DNA of 64,000 nucleotides, taken from Candidatus Poribacteria bacterium. GTDB lineage: Bacteria; Poribacteria; WGA-4E; WGA-3G. Each line of letters opens with the position of its first letter. The first letter of the stretch is position 1. The position numbers were made by a program, and so were the translations under genes. The stretch covers positions 1 through 64,000 of the forward strand of contig JAGFCA010000067.1 in assembly GCA_022394755.1 (NCBI GenBank), given 5' to 3'. The notes under the pieces were generated by a model, which saw only the letters and a program-made list of their open reading frames with translations, ran no database searches and was not told the origin of the DNA. Shown piece by piece: positions 46,901 to 54,884 of the stretch.

Positions 46901-47354
46901 GAATACGTCTTACTTGATTTCGAAGTTTAAGCTCTTTTAAAATCAAACCTGCCATAATAGTTTTTCCAGCCCCTGGGTCATCCGCAATTAAGAAACGGAT
47001 ACGAGTTTGATTAAGGACTTGCCATACAGCCTCAATTTGATGTGGCAATGGATCAACTTTGGAGATACTGATTGCCAAAGTTGGATCGTAAAGAGCCGCA
47101 TATCTATAACGTTTTGCTTCAAGGCCAAGGAAAAAGTGACGAGCGTTACCAGAAAAATCGATTTCTGTAGTTGACACTTGAATATCTTCAGCTTCTGCCT
47201 TTGTAATTTCTTCGTTTACACTCGTTTTTGATGACGTTAGTGTTCCAACCACATGAAAGCCGCCATCAGGTAATAGTTGATAAGCAATAACCTCAACAGG
47301 TTCAGACCATTTTGGTCCTTCAATTACTGTTCCATATTCTATTTTTTTATTCAA
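43989..47354 (-). CDS. SNF2-like helicase with C-terminal DUF3883 domain
   Basis: A 1121-residue superfamily 2 (Swi2/Snf2-type) DNA translocase. Motifs: Walker A DDPGAGKT (about 125-132), DEAH (about 225-228), TATPHRGD (262-269), and the C-terminal lobe with EAAGEGINLQ and QRMGRIHRYGQ. An acidic coiled insert follows motif III. The DUF3883 domain near the end has Asp1028 (FDIRS), then Glu1042-x-Lys1044 (IEVKAR) and TSNEW, a D...ExK layout typical of PD-(D/E)xK nuclease folds. The TTG at 47354 is preferred (GGAGG 5 nt upstream); in-frame GTG starts up to 21 nt earlier exist. That start codon overlaps the stop of a copA remnant. It is the first gene of the defence operon. Confidence 0.88.
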   Translation of the reverse strand: MNKKIEYGTVIEGPKWSEPVEVIAYQLLPDGGFHVVGTLTSSKTSVNEEITKAEAEDIQVSTTEIDFSGNARHFFLGLEAKRYRYAALYDPTLAISISKVDPLPHQIEAVWQVLNQTRIRFLIADDPGAGKTIMAGLILKELKLRNQVRRILIVSPGHLTTQWSEEMKTRFEENFTHITREYVKAHSQENVWNREQQIITSMDFARQDDIRDVIANTNFDLVIVDEAHKMAAYQYGDKTDKTKRYQLGECLSKCTTHYLFLTATPHRGDPENFRLFLDLLEPGFFADPIQIQESIQKKDNPLFIRRIKEDLKDFEGKPLFLPRHVHTKPFRLGSESEIEMELYNALSEYIRKQYNRFSENSQKRNNVAFALVILQRRLASSTYALLVSLQRRQKRLTDLLQHSTLIVDEIPSEQHREEIEDLSDDERWEVEEQWEVLSVAENRDELIDEIETLKKLEQDAKEIIDNENELKLQELQSALDELHEKHPNQKILIFTEYFDTLDYLQQKLTAWEYTVSVIHGKIPHEKRVEAQETFRNNAQILLATEAAGEGINLQFCHLMINYDLPWNPNRLEQRMGRIHRYGQKREVYVINLVAADTREGAVFTRLFEKLETIRSQLGTDRVYDVIGELFPHRNLAQLLLEAAASTRNHRQLIEEIDSTLDAEQLEFLQTFNEDTLVSPYINLPHVNELQQQAREHGLIPEYTCEFFRRTLGTLNCPLYERQDGLFRLERIPYQITRISEGQQFRQVYPVITKKDYPKVSFDKNDVMTESDVEFITFGHPLFEATLRYAEQTYTESLQCGACFEDPDGKYNGIIVFYEGEIRDGTENVAGKRLFAYYHSDDSDTIEKVNPAIIWDFQEIENGYIQQSIKIKELEQKFGIRVRSDLEQYRKELYEERQRHVKIKKKYGIASLTQLIINLDSELLGLDIRKNNGEDVRIVIQNKKQQKSRYEDEKEKVEKMCQQEISLSRKPPILIGAIHVRSFPDNDQTDESGLNKLEIERIGMEFVTTYEETQGCIVADVSAENLGFDIRSKTPDGKIRCIEVKARAEHASIVLTSNEWLMAKQLKEDYFLYIILNAKSQPELIIIQNPCEKIKTIKQITDVRYQVPLSEITLKRSSTEID

Positions 47355-47494
47355 TGTTTCCTCCACTGCAAACACAAACTATTCAATACAACAGACACAC
47401 TACTAAACGCCATTGCAAACGCAGCAAGCATTGGATGTAACTCCCGTAACATTGCGGGTAAAAAACCCAAATGAAAAAGAACACCCGCAGCAAC
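47351..47494 (-). pseudogene. copA 3'-end remnant overlapping the helicase start
   Basis: On the minus strand the DNA reads in frame as the last 45 or so residues of CopA: AAGVLFHLGFLPAMLRE, LHPMLAAFAMAFSSVSVV, LNSLCLQWRKH, then TGA. The intact gene at 49988 reads AAGVLFPFEYLPTMLRE... and LQWRKNSFF. No frameshift is present; upstream of AAG the match is lost. The stop TGA (47353-47351) overlaps the helicase TTG start, and a C-to-A change in the CopA Arg codon (CGG to AGG) creates the helicase's GGAGG ribosome site. Confidence 0.85.
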
Positions 47495-47642
47495 GATGAA
47501 ACAAAATGAACATCCATACAAAGGTTGTGGTTATACCAAATAATTTTTTGCTTTCAATTTTTCTCCTCTATTTTAAGTTAGATTATAAGTGATATTCAAT
47601 TCCTCAGGTGTCAATCAGTTACCGTTTAATTACCTAATCAAT

Positions 47643-49700
47643 TTAAATTGCATTTGCAATGATTACCAAATCCTGTATATTCACAACACCATCACCATTG
47701 AGATCGGGTTCCTTTTTGCCAAACGCATTTGCAATGACAACTAAATCAAGGATATTAACATCACCATCACCATTGACATCTAAGGTGACATCCGTTTTCA
47801 GAAACATATCACCATCTAAATTTGGGACGGTGTGCTTGAAACGGGTGGACCCACTTGCAACACCAGTAGTTTGAACCAGAAAACTGATCTCTTGTGCTTG
47901 TCCACTACGGTTGTAAACTGCCCAACCGTTTGTATATTCTCGGATAAACAGTCCTTCTCTGTTTTTATACAACTGTGTTTTCTCGCCGATTGGTGTACCT
48001 AAATCAGTATTCCAGAAATCGTACCAATAATGTCGATGTTGAATCCCATCATTGTAAAGCACATACCCATCAGAATGTGTAAGGTTCATTGTTGTGAAAA
48101 CGCGCATCCATTTTTTGTTCAACGGACTGTCTGGAGATTGTGTAGTAACACCCCACCCCTCCAAACAGTTAATGCGAGGTTCTCTTAGATTCTCTTCTGC
48201 CCATGAAAGTGTGCTTTCTATCACTTTTAACCCTTCGTCGGTGTACCCTTCATCGTTATCTCTACCAGTTTCCATAAAAGTGCCGTTAATTGCCCATCCA
48301 GTACGTGGCATTTTACTCCTGTTTCCGTTAACTAAGATGAGAAAATCATCATCGACTTCTGCACGGATACGTGTTAGAATTTCATCTCTTGCTCTCTGTT
48401 CTTCTTCATTACCACGAAAAACTATACCCCTATGTATGCTTTCATTCAACCAAGTTACAATAACAGGTTGGTGTTCATTCCACCAATCAAAGAAGATACC
48501 ATCATATAATCCACATTTGGCTACGGCAATCGCTTCATTAACGATTTTATCGATTACCACAGGGTTTGTAAAATCAAGCAGTAATCCGCCATCCTGCCAA
48601 GCAACAATACGTTCCCCATTTTCATCACGCAGCCAGTAAGGTGAATCTATAGCATGATTTTCAGGGTAGGCTTCTCGCATTTCCAATCCAACAATAAAAA
48701 GCATGTTTGGATTCTGAGCAAGGAACTCATCACGTTGTTTAGTCGCTTGTTCCATCTCACCCATAATCCGTTTTCCATCTGAAGTGTCTCGAAACTCCTG
48801 ATTGAAAATCAGACAACAGAAATATAGATCGTGAAGTGCCATCTGTTCTAAATCTGACTTTTCAGGAAGATTTAGAACAGAACTCCACCCTAAACCACCC
48901 CATGCAGAAACAATTGAAGGGAAACGTCTATTCTGCATCCGTTCAAGAATTGAAAGCCTTTCTAAAACACAACTCTGATCGTATTCAAAAACTGTTAAAG
49001 ACAGTGTGTCAAGTGGACTGTGATCTGTGATTTCATTTCCTTGAATACGTAATTTGTCTAAATTAGTTAACTTAGAAAGCGGTCGAACATCAACAATTTG
49101 ATTGAAGCGTAAGTCAAGGTCGATGAGTTGCGTCAAATTGCTAAGTGGTGTTACATCTTTAATCAAATTGTTTTGGAGACCTAAAGACTTTAACTTGGTT
49201 AGCGTAGCAAGGGGTGCAACATCTGATATTTTACAGCTTCCAGCATTAATCGAAATCAAGTTAATCAATCCTGTCAAAGGCTTTAAATCAGAAACAGGTG
49301 TTACCCAGATATATAATATCTCTAATTTTGTTAACTTGATTAGTGGATTCAAATTTTGGATTTGTGTTCTTGCCAGAGATAACCATGTCAATTTCGTAAG
49401 GTTAGAAATAGAACGAATATCGTTTAACTCAGAATTATTGCCTAAATCAAGACGTGATAAATTTGTAGCGAATTCTAATCCTGTAATACTTGTTATAGAC
49501 TTGTTATACAGATTTAATTCAGTTAACATTTTCAAGTGTTGAGATCCCAGTTGTATTGCATTTGGTACACCGATTTCATTACGTATTGCTTGTTCCAAGT
49601 TTTTATCTGGGATATCAATTACATCCACATCTTGTGCAGAGACAGATTTTCCAAATACAAATAAGATAACAAAGATCAAGTATATAATATTTCGTTTCAT
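47643..49700 (-). CDS. Secreted LRR-TIM barrel-dockerin protein
   Basis: A 685-residue exported protein with three parts. After a signal peptide (1-22, cleaved near SVSAQ) come about eight leucine-rich repeats of the internalin/SDS22 type (each like L-TKLT-L-L-x-N-x-I). Residues 270-610 resemble a glycoside-hydrolase-like TIM barrel (DGIFFDWWNEHQP, LINCLEGWGVTTQ); the exact family is unclear. Residues 640-685 hold two calcium-binding dockerin type I repeats (DVNGDGDVNILDLVVIANAF and DLNGDGVVNIQDLVIIANAI). It is probably a surface or extracellular protein anchored or assembled through the dockerin, with LRRs for binding. A typical ribosome site (AGGA) precedes the ATG. It lies between the copA remnant and the intact copA. 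Confidence 0.82.
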   Translation of the reverse strand: MKRNIIYLIFVILFVFGKSVSAQDVDVIDIPDKNLEQAIRNEIGVPNAIQLGSQHLKMLTELNLYNKSITSITGLEFATNLSRLDLGNNSELNDIRSISNLTKLTWLSLARTQIQNLNPLIKLTKLEILYIWVTPVSDLKPLTGLINLISINAGSCKISDVAPLATLTKLKSLGLQNNLIKDVTPLSNLTQLIDLDLRFNQIVDVRPLSKLTNLDKLRIQGNEITDHSPLDTLSLTVFEYDQSCVLERLSILERMQNRRFPSIVSAWGGLGWSSVLNLPEKSDLEQMALHDLYFCCLIFNQEFRDTSDGKRIMGEMEQATKQRDEFLAQNPNMLFIVGLEMREAYPENHAIDSPYWLRDENGERIVAWQDGGLLLDFTNPVVIDKIVNEAIAVAKCGLYDGIFFDWWNEHQPVIVTWLNESIHRGIVFRGNEEEQRARDEILTRIRAEVDDDFLILVNGNRSKMPRTGWAINGTFMETGRDNDEGYTDEGLKVIESTLSWAEENLREPRINCLEGWGVTTQSPDSPLNKKWMRVFTTMNLTHSDGYVLYNDGIQHRHYWYDFWNTDLGTPIGEKTQLYKNREGLFIREYTNGWAVYNRSGQAQEISFLVQTTGVASGSTRFKHTVPNLDGDMFLKTDVTLDVNGDGDVNILDLVVIANAFGKKEPDLNGDGVVNIQDLVIIANAI

Positions 49701-49987
49701 ATTAATTTTTCCTATACTTTCCGTAGCGAGTAATAGTATGTACTAACATATTAAGGACAATCTTACATAGTTAGTTTATGATTTAACGTTTTATGTATAT
49801 TTATATGTTAAATAAACACAGAATTTGATTGGTAAATTATTTAGTATGGGTGTAAGGTATTCCACAGGATTTCGTATGATACGTTATTCACCCATGCATA
49901 GAGACAGAAGTAAGAAAGTTGGCGTTCAAGTGTTTGCAAATTTCTAAATGATGATTCAGACTTGAGTCTGACAAAAAGAAACACACA

Positions 49988-52222
49988 TTAAAAAAAGGAA
50001 TTCTTCCGCCACTGCAAACGCAAACTATTCAACACAACAGACACACTACTAAACGCCATTGCAAACGCAGCAAGCATTGGATGCAACTCCCGTAACATTG
50101 TGGGTAAATACTCAAATGGAAAAAGAACACCCGCAGCTACAGGGATTAACAACACATTATAGAAAAATGCCCAAAACAGATTCTGCTTTATTGTTCGGAG
50201 TGTAATTCGACTCAATCGTATTGCATTAGGTATAGTCGTTAGCTCTCCATGCATGAGTGTTAAATCAGCAGTTTCCATTGCTATATCTGTTCCTGTTCCG
50301 AGTGCCATCCCAACATCTGCTTGTGCTAACGCAGGGGCATCGTTAATTCCATCTCCTACCATTGCTACATACCCATTTGTTTCCGCTTGTATATCTTTAA
50401 CTGCAGCTGATTTGTCTTCAGGTCGTAGTTCTGCCATCACATCGGTAATTCCAACAGTTTTTGCAATGGCAGTTGCAGTTTCTCGGTTATCCCCTGTCAT
50501 CATTGTTACCTTACATCCAAGTTGTTGAAGTTCGGTAACCGCCTCGTTTGCTTCAGTTTTCACCGTATCAGCAACAGCAAGGAGACCGATAATATTGGAA
50601 TTGACTGCTACCCATAATACAGTTTTGGCTTCAGTTTGTAACCGTGTTGCTTCAGTTTCATACTGCTGCGTAGGTATGTCATGTTGTTCTATTAATGACT
50701 GATTGCCGATAATAATCTGTGTTTCATTAACTGTGGCAATCACACCGTTACCTACGACCGCTTTAAACTCTGAAGGCACACTGGTCTCAATCCCACGATC
50801 AGAAGCAGCATGAACAATTGCTTTTCCAATAGGATGTTCACTCCCACGTTCCGCAGAGGCAGCAAGTTGTAATAACCGAGTTTCATCTTCTGCATCTGAA
50901 ATTATATCAGTGAGACTAAGTTCTCCCTTTGTTATTGTACCTGTTTTATCAAGCACAATTTGCGTCACATCACCGACATGTTCCAAAGCTTCACTGTTTC
51001 TGAAGAGTATTCCGTGTTGTGCGCCAATTCCAGTACTCACCATAATGGCTGTAGGAGTTGCAAGACCCAACGCACAAGGACACGCGATTACCAATACTGC
51101 AACTAAACGAAGCATGGCAGATGTAAATCCTACATCAATTACAAACCACCATAGCAGAAATGTTATAACAGCTATTCCTAAGACAACAGGTACAAATACA
51201 CCTGCAACAGCATCGGCAGTACGTTGAATGGGGGCTTTGCTCTGTTGTGTTGCTTGAACTAACTGAACAAGTCGTGCAAGCGAAGTCTCTGAACCGACCC
51301 GTGTTGCTTCAATTGTTAGGAGTCCACTCTGGTTAATTGTTGCACTGGCAACGGTATCATCCACTGATTTGTCAACAGGCATGCTTTCACCCGTGAATAA
51401 ACTCTCATCAATGGCACTTGAACCTTCCCGTACTACCCCATCCACAGGGATACTCTCTCCAGGACGAACGAGAAGCATATCTCCAACTGCCACTTGTGTT
51501 ATTGGGATCTGTTGTTCTTCACCATCCTTAATGAGACACGCTGTTTGTGGTGAGAGTCGCATGAGTTTTTTGAGGGCAGCACTTGTCTGACCTTTGGCAC
51601 GCGCTTCCAGCAGCTTACCAAGTTTAATAAGTGTGATGATAACCGCCGCAGTTTCAAAATATACATGCTCCCCAACACCTTGAAGATTTAATGGAGATGC
51701 CACCAAGACCACCAGACTATAGAGAAACGCAACAGATGAACCCATTGCTACGAGAACATCCATGTTTGCTGACCTATTCCGCAATGACTTTACACTACCC
51801 ACATAGTAATCCCAACCAACATAGAATTGTACAGGTAGAGCTAATAGAAACATGCACCAGTTAAACCATGAGTCATGTGACCATTGTCCCAATAAGCTCA
51901 TATCTCTACCCATACTCAATATAAATAAGGGTAGAGTGAAGAGGATACCAACAACGAAATGTTGCTTCTGTCTTTGGAATTCCTCTGCACGTGCTTGTGC
52001 TTCAGAATCCGCATCCACAACATCAAATCCCAGTGAACGGATTTTTTCTACGATAGTATCCTCATCAAGAGTAGAGGGATTATAGGTAACCGCTGCTTTT
52101 TCGGTTGCTATGCTAACATCAGCGTTTAGAATACCATCCATCTGTGTTAGATTTCGCGTAATGGTGGCAGCGCAGTTTTCACAATGCATACCGGTTATGG
52201 GTAGGGTAAGTTCCTGTTGCAT
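49988..52222 (-). CDS. copA: Copper-translocating P-type ATPase
   Basis: A 744-residue heavy-metal P1B-type ATPase that exports Cu(+) from the cytoplasm. The ATG at 52222 is chosen because the protein then begins directly before the metal-binding domain GMHCENC (Cys14/Cys17); an upstream in-frame start would add 11 odd residues. The membrane metal site is CPCALGLATPTA, the phosphorylated Asp is in DKTGTITKG, SEHPIGKAI gives the SxHP motif, and GDGINDAPALAQADVG the hinge. All are typical of CopA. Its last 130 bp are duplicated at 47351-47494. The His/Met-rich and Cys-rich secreted proteins at 16-18 kb may serve the same metal, but they are 30 kb away. Confidence 0.95.
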   Translation of the reverse strand: MQQELTLPITGMHCENCAATITRNLTQMDGILNADVSIATEKAAVTYNPSTLDEDTIVEKIRSLGFDVVDADSEAQARAEEFQRQKQHFVVGILFTLPLFILSMGRDMSLLGQWSHDSWFNWCMFLLALPVQFYVGWDYYVGSVKSLRNRSANMDVLVAMGSSVAFLYSLVVLVASPLNLQGVGEHVYFETAAVIITLIKLGKLLEARAKGQTSAALKKLMRLSPQTACLIKDGEEQQIPITQVAVGDMLLVRPGESIPVDGVVREGSSAIDESLFTGESMPVDKSVDDTVASATINQSGLLTIEATRVGSETSLARLVQLVQATQQSKAPIQRTADAVAGVFVPVVLGIAVITFLLWWFVIDVGFTSAMLRLVAVLVIACPCALGLATPTAIMVSTGIGAQHGILFRNSEALEHVGDVTQIVLDKTGTITKGELSLTDIISDAEDETRLLQLAASAERGSEHPIGKAIVHAASDRGIETSVPSEFKAVVGNGVIATVNETQIIIGNQSLIEQHDIPTQQYETEATRLQTEAKTVLWVAVNSNIIGLLAVADTVKTEANEAVTELQQLGCKVTMMTGDNRETATAIAKTVGITDVMAELRPEDKSAAVKDIQAETNGYVAMVGDGINDAPALAQADVGMALGTGTDIAMETADLTLMHGELTTIPNAIRLSRITLRTIKQNLFWAFFYNVLLIPVAAGVLFPFEYLPTMLRELHPMLAAFAMAFSSVSVVLNSLRLQWRKNSFF

Positions 52223-52303
52223 AATGTAAATCCATAATGTAGTAAACAAAATCAATACTACATTTTCTATTGGTCAATTAACGATTGTGTCCCACACCTT
52301 TTC

Positions 52304-52347
52304 TGTAGGAGCGACCTCCTGGTCGCGACCGGGAGATCGCCTCTACA
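52304..52347. repeat. 44-bp imperfect palindrome with GGTCGCGACC core
   Basis: TGTAGgAGCGAcCTCCtGG followed by the perfect palindrome core GGTCGCGACC and then cGGGAGaTCGCctCTACA; the arms pair over most of their length. A partial copy lies at 13367-13391. It is a likely mobile or RNA-level hairpin element. Confidence 0.65.
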
Positions 52348-52509
52348 CGTAAAGTATCTAATTAAATCTAAGGTCTTCTATTATAATTTACTATAGTTTG
52401 GACAATTTCTGAGAGGGCTTCACCTAATATTCAGAGTGTTTCTGGTTTTCCACCACGTTACTCACGCCAATCCAACTCTAAAATAATAAACTCGGATGGA
52501 CAAAAGTGT

Positions 52510-52540
52510 AACCCCAGCGGGGTGAAATGTGTGTAGAAAC
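52510..52540 (+). repeat. Variable-stem hairpin family, copy 1
   Basis: ACCCC-AGC-GGGGT forms a 5-bp stem with loop AGC, followed by the tail GAAATGTGTGTAGAAAC. The tail, not the stem, matches the copies at 56799-56832 and (inverted) 57530-57568. Confidence 0.65.
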
Positions 52541-52562
52541 TTCATAATTCCCACAGCACAAG

Positions 52563-52628
52563 CCCCGGTGGATGCCTTAATGGCATTCATACCCGGGGAA
52601 TGCCATAAGGCATTCATACCGTTGATTC
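52563..52628 (+). repeat. Two tandem GAATGCC-family hairpins
   Basis: First unit about 52563-52592 (GGATGCCTTAATGGCATTC), second about 52592-52628 (CCCGGGGAATGCC, ATAA, GGCATTC with tail ATACCGTTGATTCC). They match the copy at 19982-20018. Confidence 0.75.
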
Positions 52629-52685
52629 CTTGATTTGGCGGGGCGAAATGTGTATCGCTTAAAACTGTCCAAACTATGGTATAAT

Positions 52686-53654
52686 TTACGATAGATGTAC
52701 TGGGTTTCCAGTTTCCAAAGATTCATTGGCAGCAATAGATAAAATCGCTGTCTTTGCTGAATCTGGATATGGTGATCGGATAGCACTTCCATCTCCTGAA
52801 CGGACTGCCTCAATAAAGGTACGATCCATATCTATAGTACAATTATTCTCAGGATTCCATGTCGTTTTCTCATCTGCTGTAGAAAGGACAAGAGCACGAC
52901 GTAGATGATACTCAATTGAACCGTCTTCACAGAATATGTCTAAACCTGAACGACGCAAACCATTCGTTGTAAAACATGCGGAGAACATAATACCAAAAAT
53001 ACCACTTTCAAATTGTAAAGAGACAGCAGAGGCTTCTTCGATATCGTAATCTGTATCTGGGATTAGGTCGTATCGAGCAACGGCATAAACAGTTTTTACT
53101 TCACCGAATAGGTATCGTGCCATATCAAATTCATGTGTGGTCTGTTCCATGAGCTGACCACCCGATTTTGCTTTTTCACGCCACCAACCACCGGGCATAC
53201 CACCCATCCAGTATCCCATGAAGAATCCAACACGACGGGATTCGAGGAGTTCTTGTGCTTTGTCGATAATATCCAGATAACGTTCCTGATAACCACAAGC
53301 AGTAATAATACCTTTGTCTTCAATTTCAGCTGCGATTTCCATTGCTTCATCAGCATCCATGTGAACAGGTTTCTCAACGAACATCGGTAGACCTGCTGCA
53401 ACAACAGCTTTTTCAGGGGCACCGTGGGCAAATGGTGGAATTGAGATATAAACCGCATCCAACTCCTCTTTGGCAAGCATATCATTATAGTCGGCGTATG
53501 CTTTACCACCATACTTTTCAACCGCAGTTTCGGCTTTTTCAATCACAATATCACAAAATGCGACGAATTTGCTTCCACCGATGTCGGTTAATTCACGTAG
53601 ATGGCGATTCATATTACCACCTGTGCCAATGATACCTAATCTTACGTCTGACAT
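52686..53654 (-). CDS. Gfo/Idh/MocA family oxidoreductase
   Basis: A 322-residue NAD(P)-dependent sugar or cyclitol dehydrogenase. The ATG at 53654 is chosen because AGGAG lies 8 nt upstream and the protein then starts with the Rossmann strand VRLGIIGTGGNM. The conserved EKPVHMD (with Lys) follows the second strand, and the C-terminal substrate domain contains GGQLMEQTTHEFDMARYLFG, including the His that usually acts in catalysis. A longer in-frame start would add 18 residues without merit. It is 78 bp after the MDR gene on the same strand; such Gfo/MDR pairs are frequent in sugar catabolism. Confidence 0.9.
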   Translation of the reverse strand: MSDVRLGIIGTGGNMNRHLRELTDIGGSKFVAFCDIVIEKAETAVEKYGGKAYADYNDMLAKEELDAVYISIPPFAHGAPEKAVVAAGLPMFVEKPVHMDADEAMEIAAEIEDKGIITACGYQERYLDIIDKAQELLESRRVGFFMGYWMGGMPGGWWREKAKSGGQLMEQTTHEFDMARYLFGEVKTVYAVARYDLIPDTDYDIEEASAVSLQFESGIFGIMFSACFTTNGLRRSGLDIFCEDGSIEYHLRRALVLSTADEKTTWNPENNCTIDMDRTFIEAVRSGDGSAIRSPYPDSAKTAILSIAANESLETGNPVHLS

Positions 53655-53732
53655 AAAATCTCCTAAGTAAAATATTAGTTTATTTGTACTCTTACAATGT
53701 GAATTCAATGTAAGAAATGTAGTTTTAATCCC

Positions 53733-54680
53733 TTACCATTCAAATACCGTTCCGAGTAATCGCATCGGTTCATCCCGTAACCAACGATATATCTGAGGAA
53801 CATCTTCAAGCCGAACTTTGTGCTGTATAAGTGGTGCAATTTTGATAGATCCTTGACGCAAGAAGCGACATAGATTATCAAGATCATCACGTGTGAAATG
53901 GCTACAATGCAAAATACTGACTTCCTTAAATTGCCCTACGTTGAAGGTATACTTCACATCAAAACGTCCAGCCACTAAAAGCAAACGACCTCGGGTTTTA
54001 CATGCCTGAATCATCGGGGTGACCATGTCAGGTACACCAGCGAAATCCATCACAATATCATATCCACCATCTCCAATTTGCTTTTCCCATCCATCATCAC
54101 TTGTGTTAATGACCTGTTCAGCAATTCCGAGTTCTCGAACCTTTTCCAGTCGTGATTCCTCTATATCACAAACAGAAACACGCGCACCCATCGCATAAGC
54201 AATCTGTGCAGCAAACATCCCAATACAACCTTGTCCAACGACCAATACTCTTTCACCTATACGTGGTTCAACCCTCCTGCAACAGTGCATTGCTACACCC
54301 GAAATACCGAAAAGTGCTGCTTCAGAAGGTTCAATATCATCAGATAAATTTATGAGTAATCCATTTTCTTGGATTTTAAACCGTTCGACATGATCAACAC
54401 TTGCATAGATGAGATCACCCACTTCAAGTTGGGTGACATCCGGTCCTTTTTCAATTACTCGTCCAACATTCTGATAACCGCCTCCACAGGGCAGGTTTTC
54501 ATCAGATGGAGCGTAATTTCCACCTATCAATTGGTTTCGTTCTGTACCATTAGTAAGTCCGCTGAAGACTGCCTCACATAACACCTCATTTCCAACAGGA
54601 GAATCAGGCTCGTTCCAATTATCTACAACAATTTTCTCACGTCGTTTATCAGGCAGGAGTGTAATGACAATTGCTTTCAC
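53733..54680 (-). CDS. Zinc-free MDR dehydrogenase
   Basis: A 315-residue medium-chain dehydrogenase-like protein of the short, zinc-lacking type. In place of the catalytic Cys loop (GxCGSDxH) it has SGLTNGTERNQL; the expected zinc ligands and structural-zinc Cys lobe are missing. The Rossmann glycine motif GQGCIG is present near residue 150, with Asp in VSVCDIEESR. It is probably NAD(H)-dependent. It is upstream of the Gfo/Idh gene (on the minus strand) and probably co-transcribed with it in sugar or cyclitol breakdown. Confidence 0.85.
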   Translation of the reverse strand: MKAIVITLLPDKRREKIVVDNWNEPDSPVGNEVLCEAVFSGLTNGTERNQLIGGNYAPSDENLPCGGGYQNVGRVIEKGPDVTQLEVGDLIYASVDHVERFKIQENGLLINLSDDIEPSEAALFGISGVAMHCCRRVEPRIGERVLVVGQGCIGMFAAQIAYAMGARVSVCDIEESRLEKVRELGIAEQVINTSDDGWEKQIGDGGYDIVMDFAGVPDMVTPMIQACKTRGRLLLVAGRFDVKYTFNVGQFKEVSILHCSHFTRDDLDNLCRFLRQGSIKIAPLIQHKVRLEDVPQIYRWLRDEPMRLLGTVFEW

Positions 54681-54790
54681 AATAATGATTCCTTAAGATA
54701 ATTTGATTGATGTATTTCACTATAATAAGTTAACCGTATCTTGCCTATTTGTCAAGAAGATTGCCTACGTAAGAACACCATATAATTCTA

Positions 54791-54817
54791 TTGACATGTC
54801 CTGATGCTTGCTATAAT
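54791..54817 (+). promoter_or_regulatory. Promoter candidate for the aldolase-RraA pair
   Basis: TTGACA (54791-54796) and TATAAT (54812-54817) are both perfect, but the spacer is only 15 bp; TAATAT at 54814-54819 would give 17. It lies about 70 bp upstream of the aldolase start. Confidence 0.6.
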
Positions 54818-54884
54818 ATGATTGCTATTAAGCAATGTCTTACAAAGATAAACATCCATTTGGGGCAATAGAAGGAGCATTATA

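Larger units (their letters stand above)
52223..52685. other. Repeat-rich intergenic region
   Basis: A 463-bp gap upstream of copA and downstream of the Gfo/Idh gene. It holds at least four palindromic repeats from three families (listed separately), and no gene. Confidence 0.6.

Noticed and set aside
43989..47375. Assignment of the helicase operon to DISARM or BREX
   Set aside because: No DrmB/DUF1998, PLD, PglZ or BrxL-like gene is present; only helicase, DUF1156 methylase and DUF499 ATPase.
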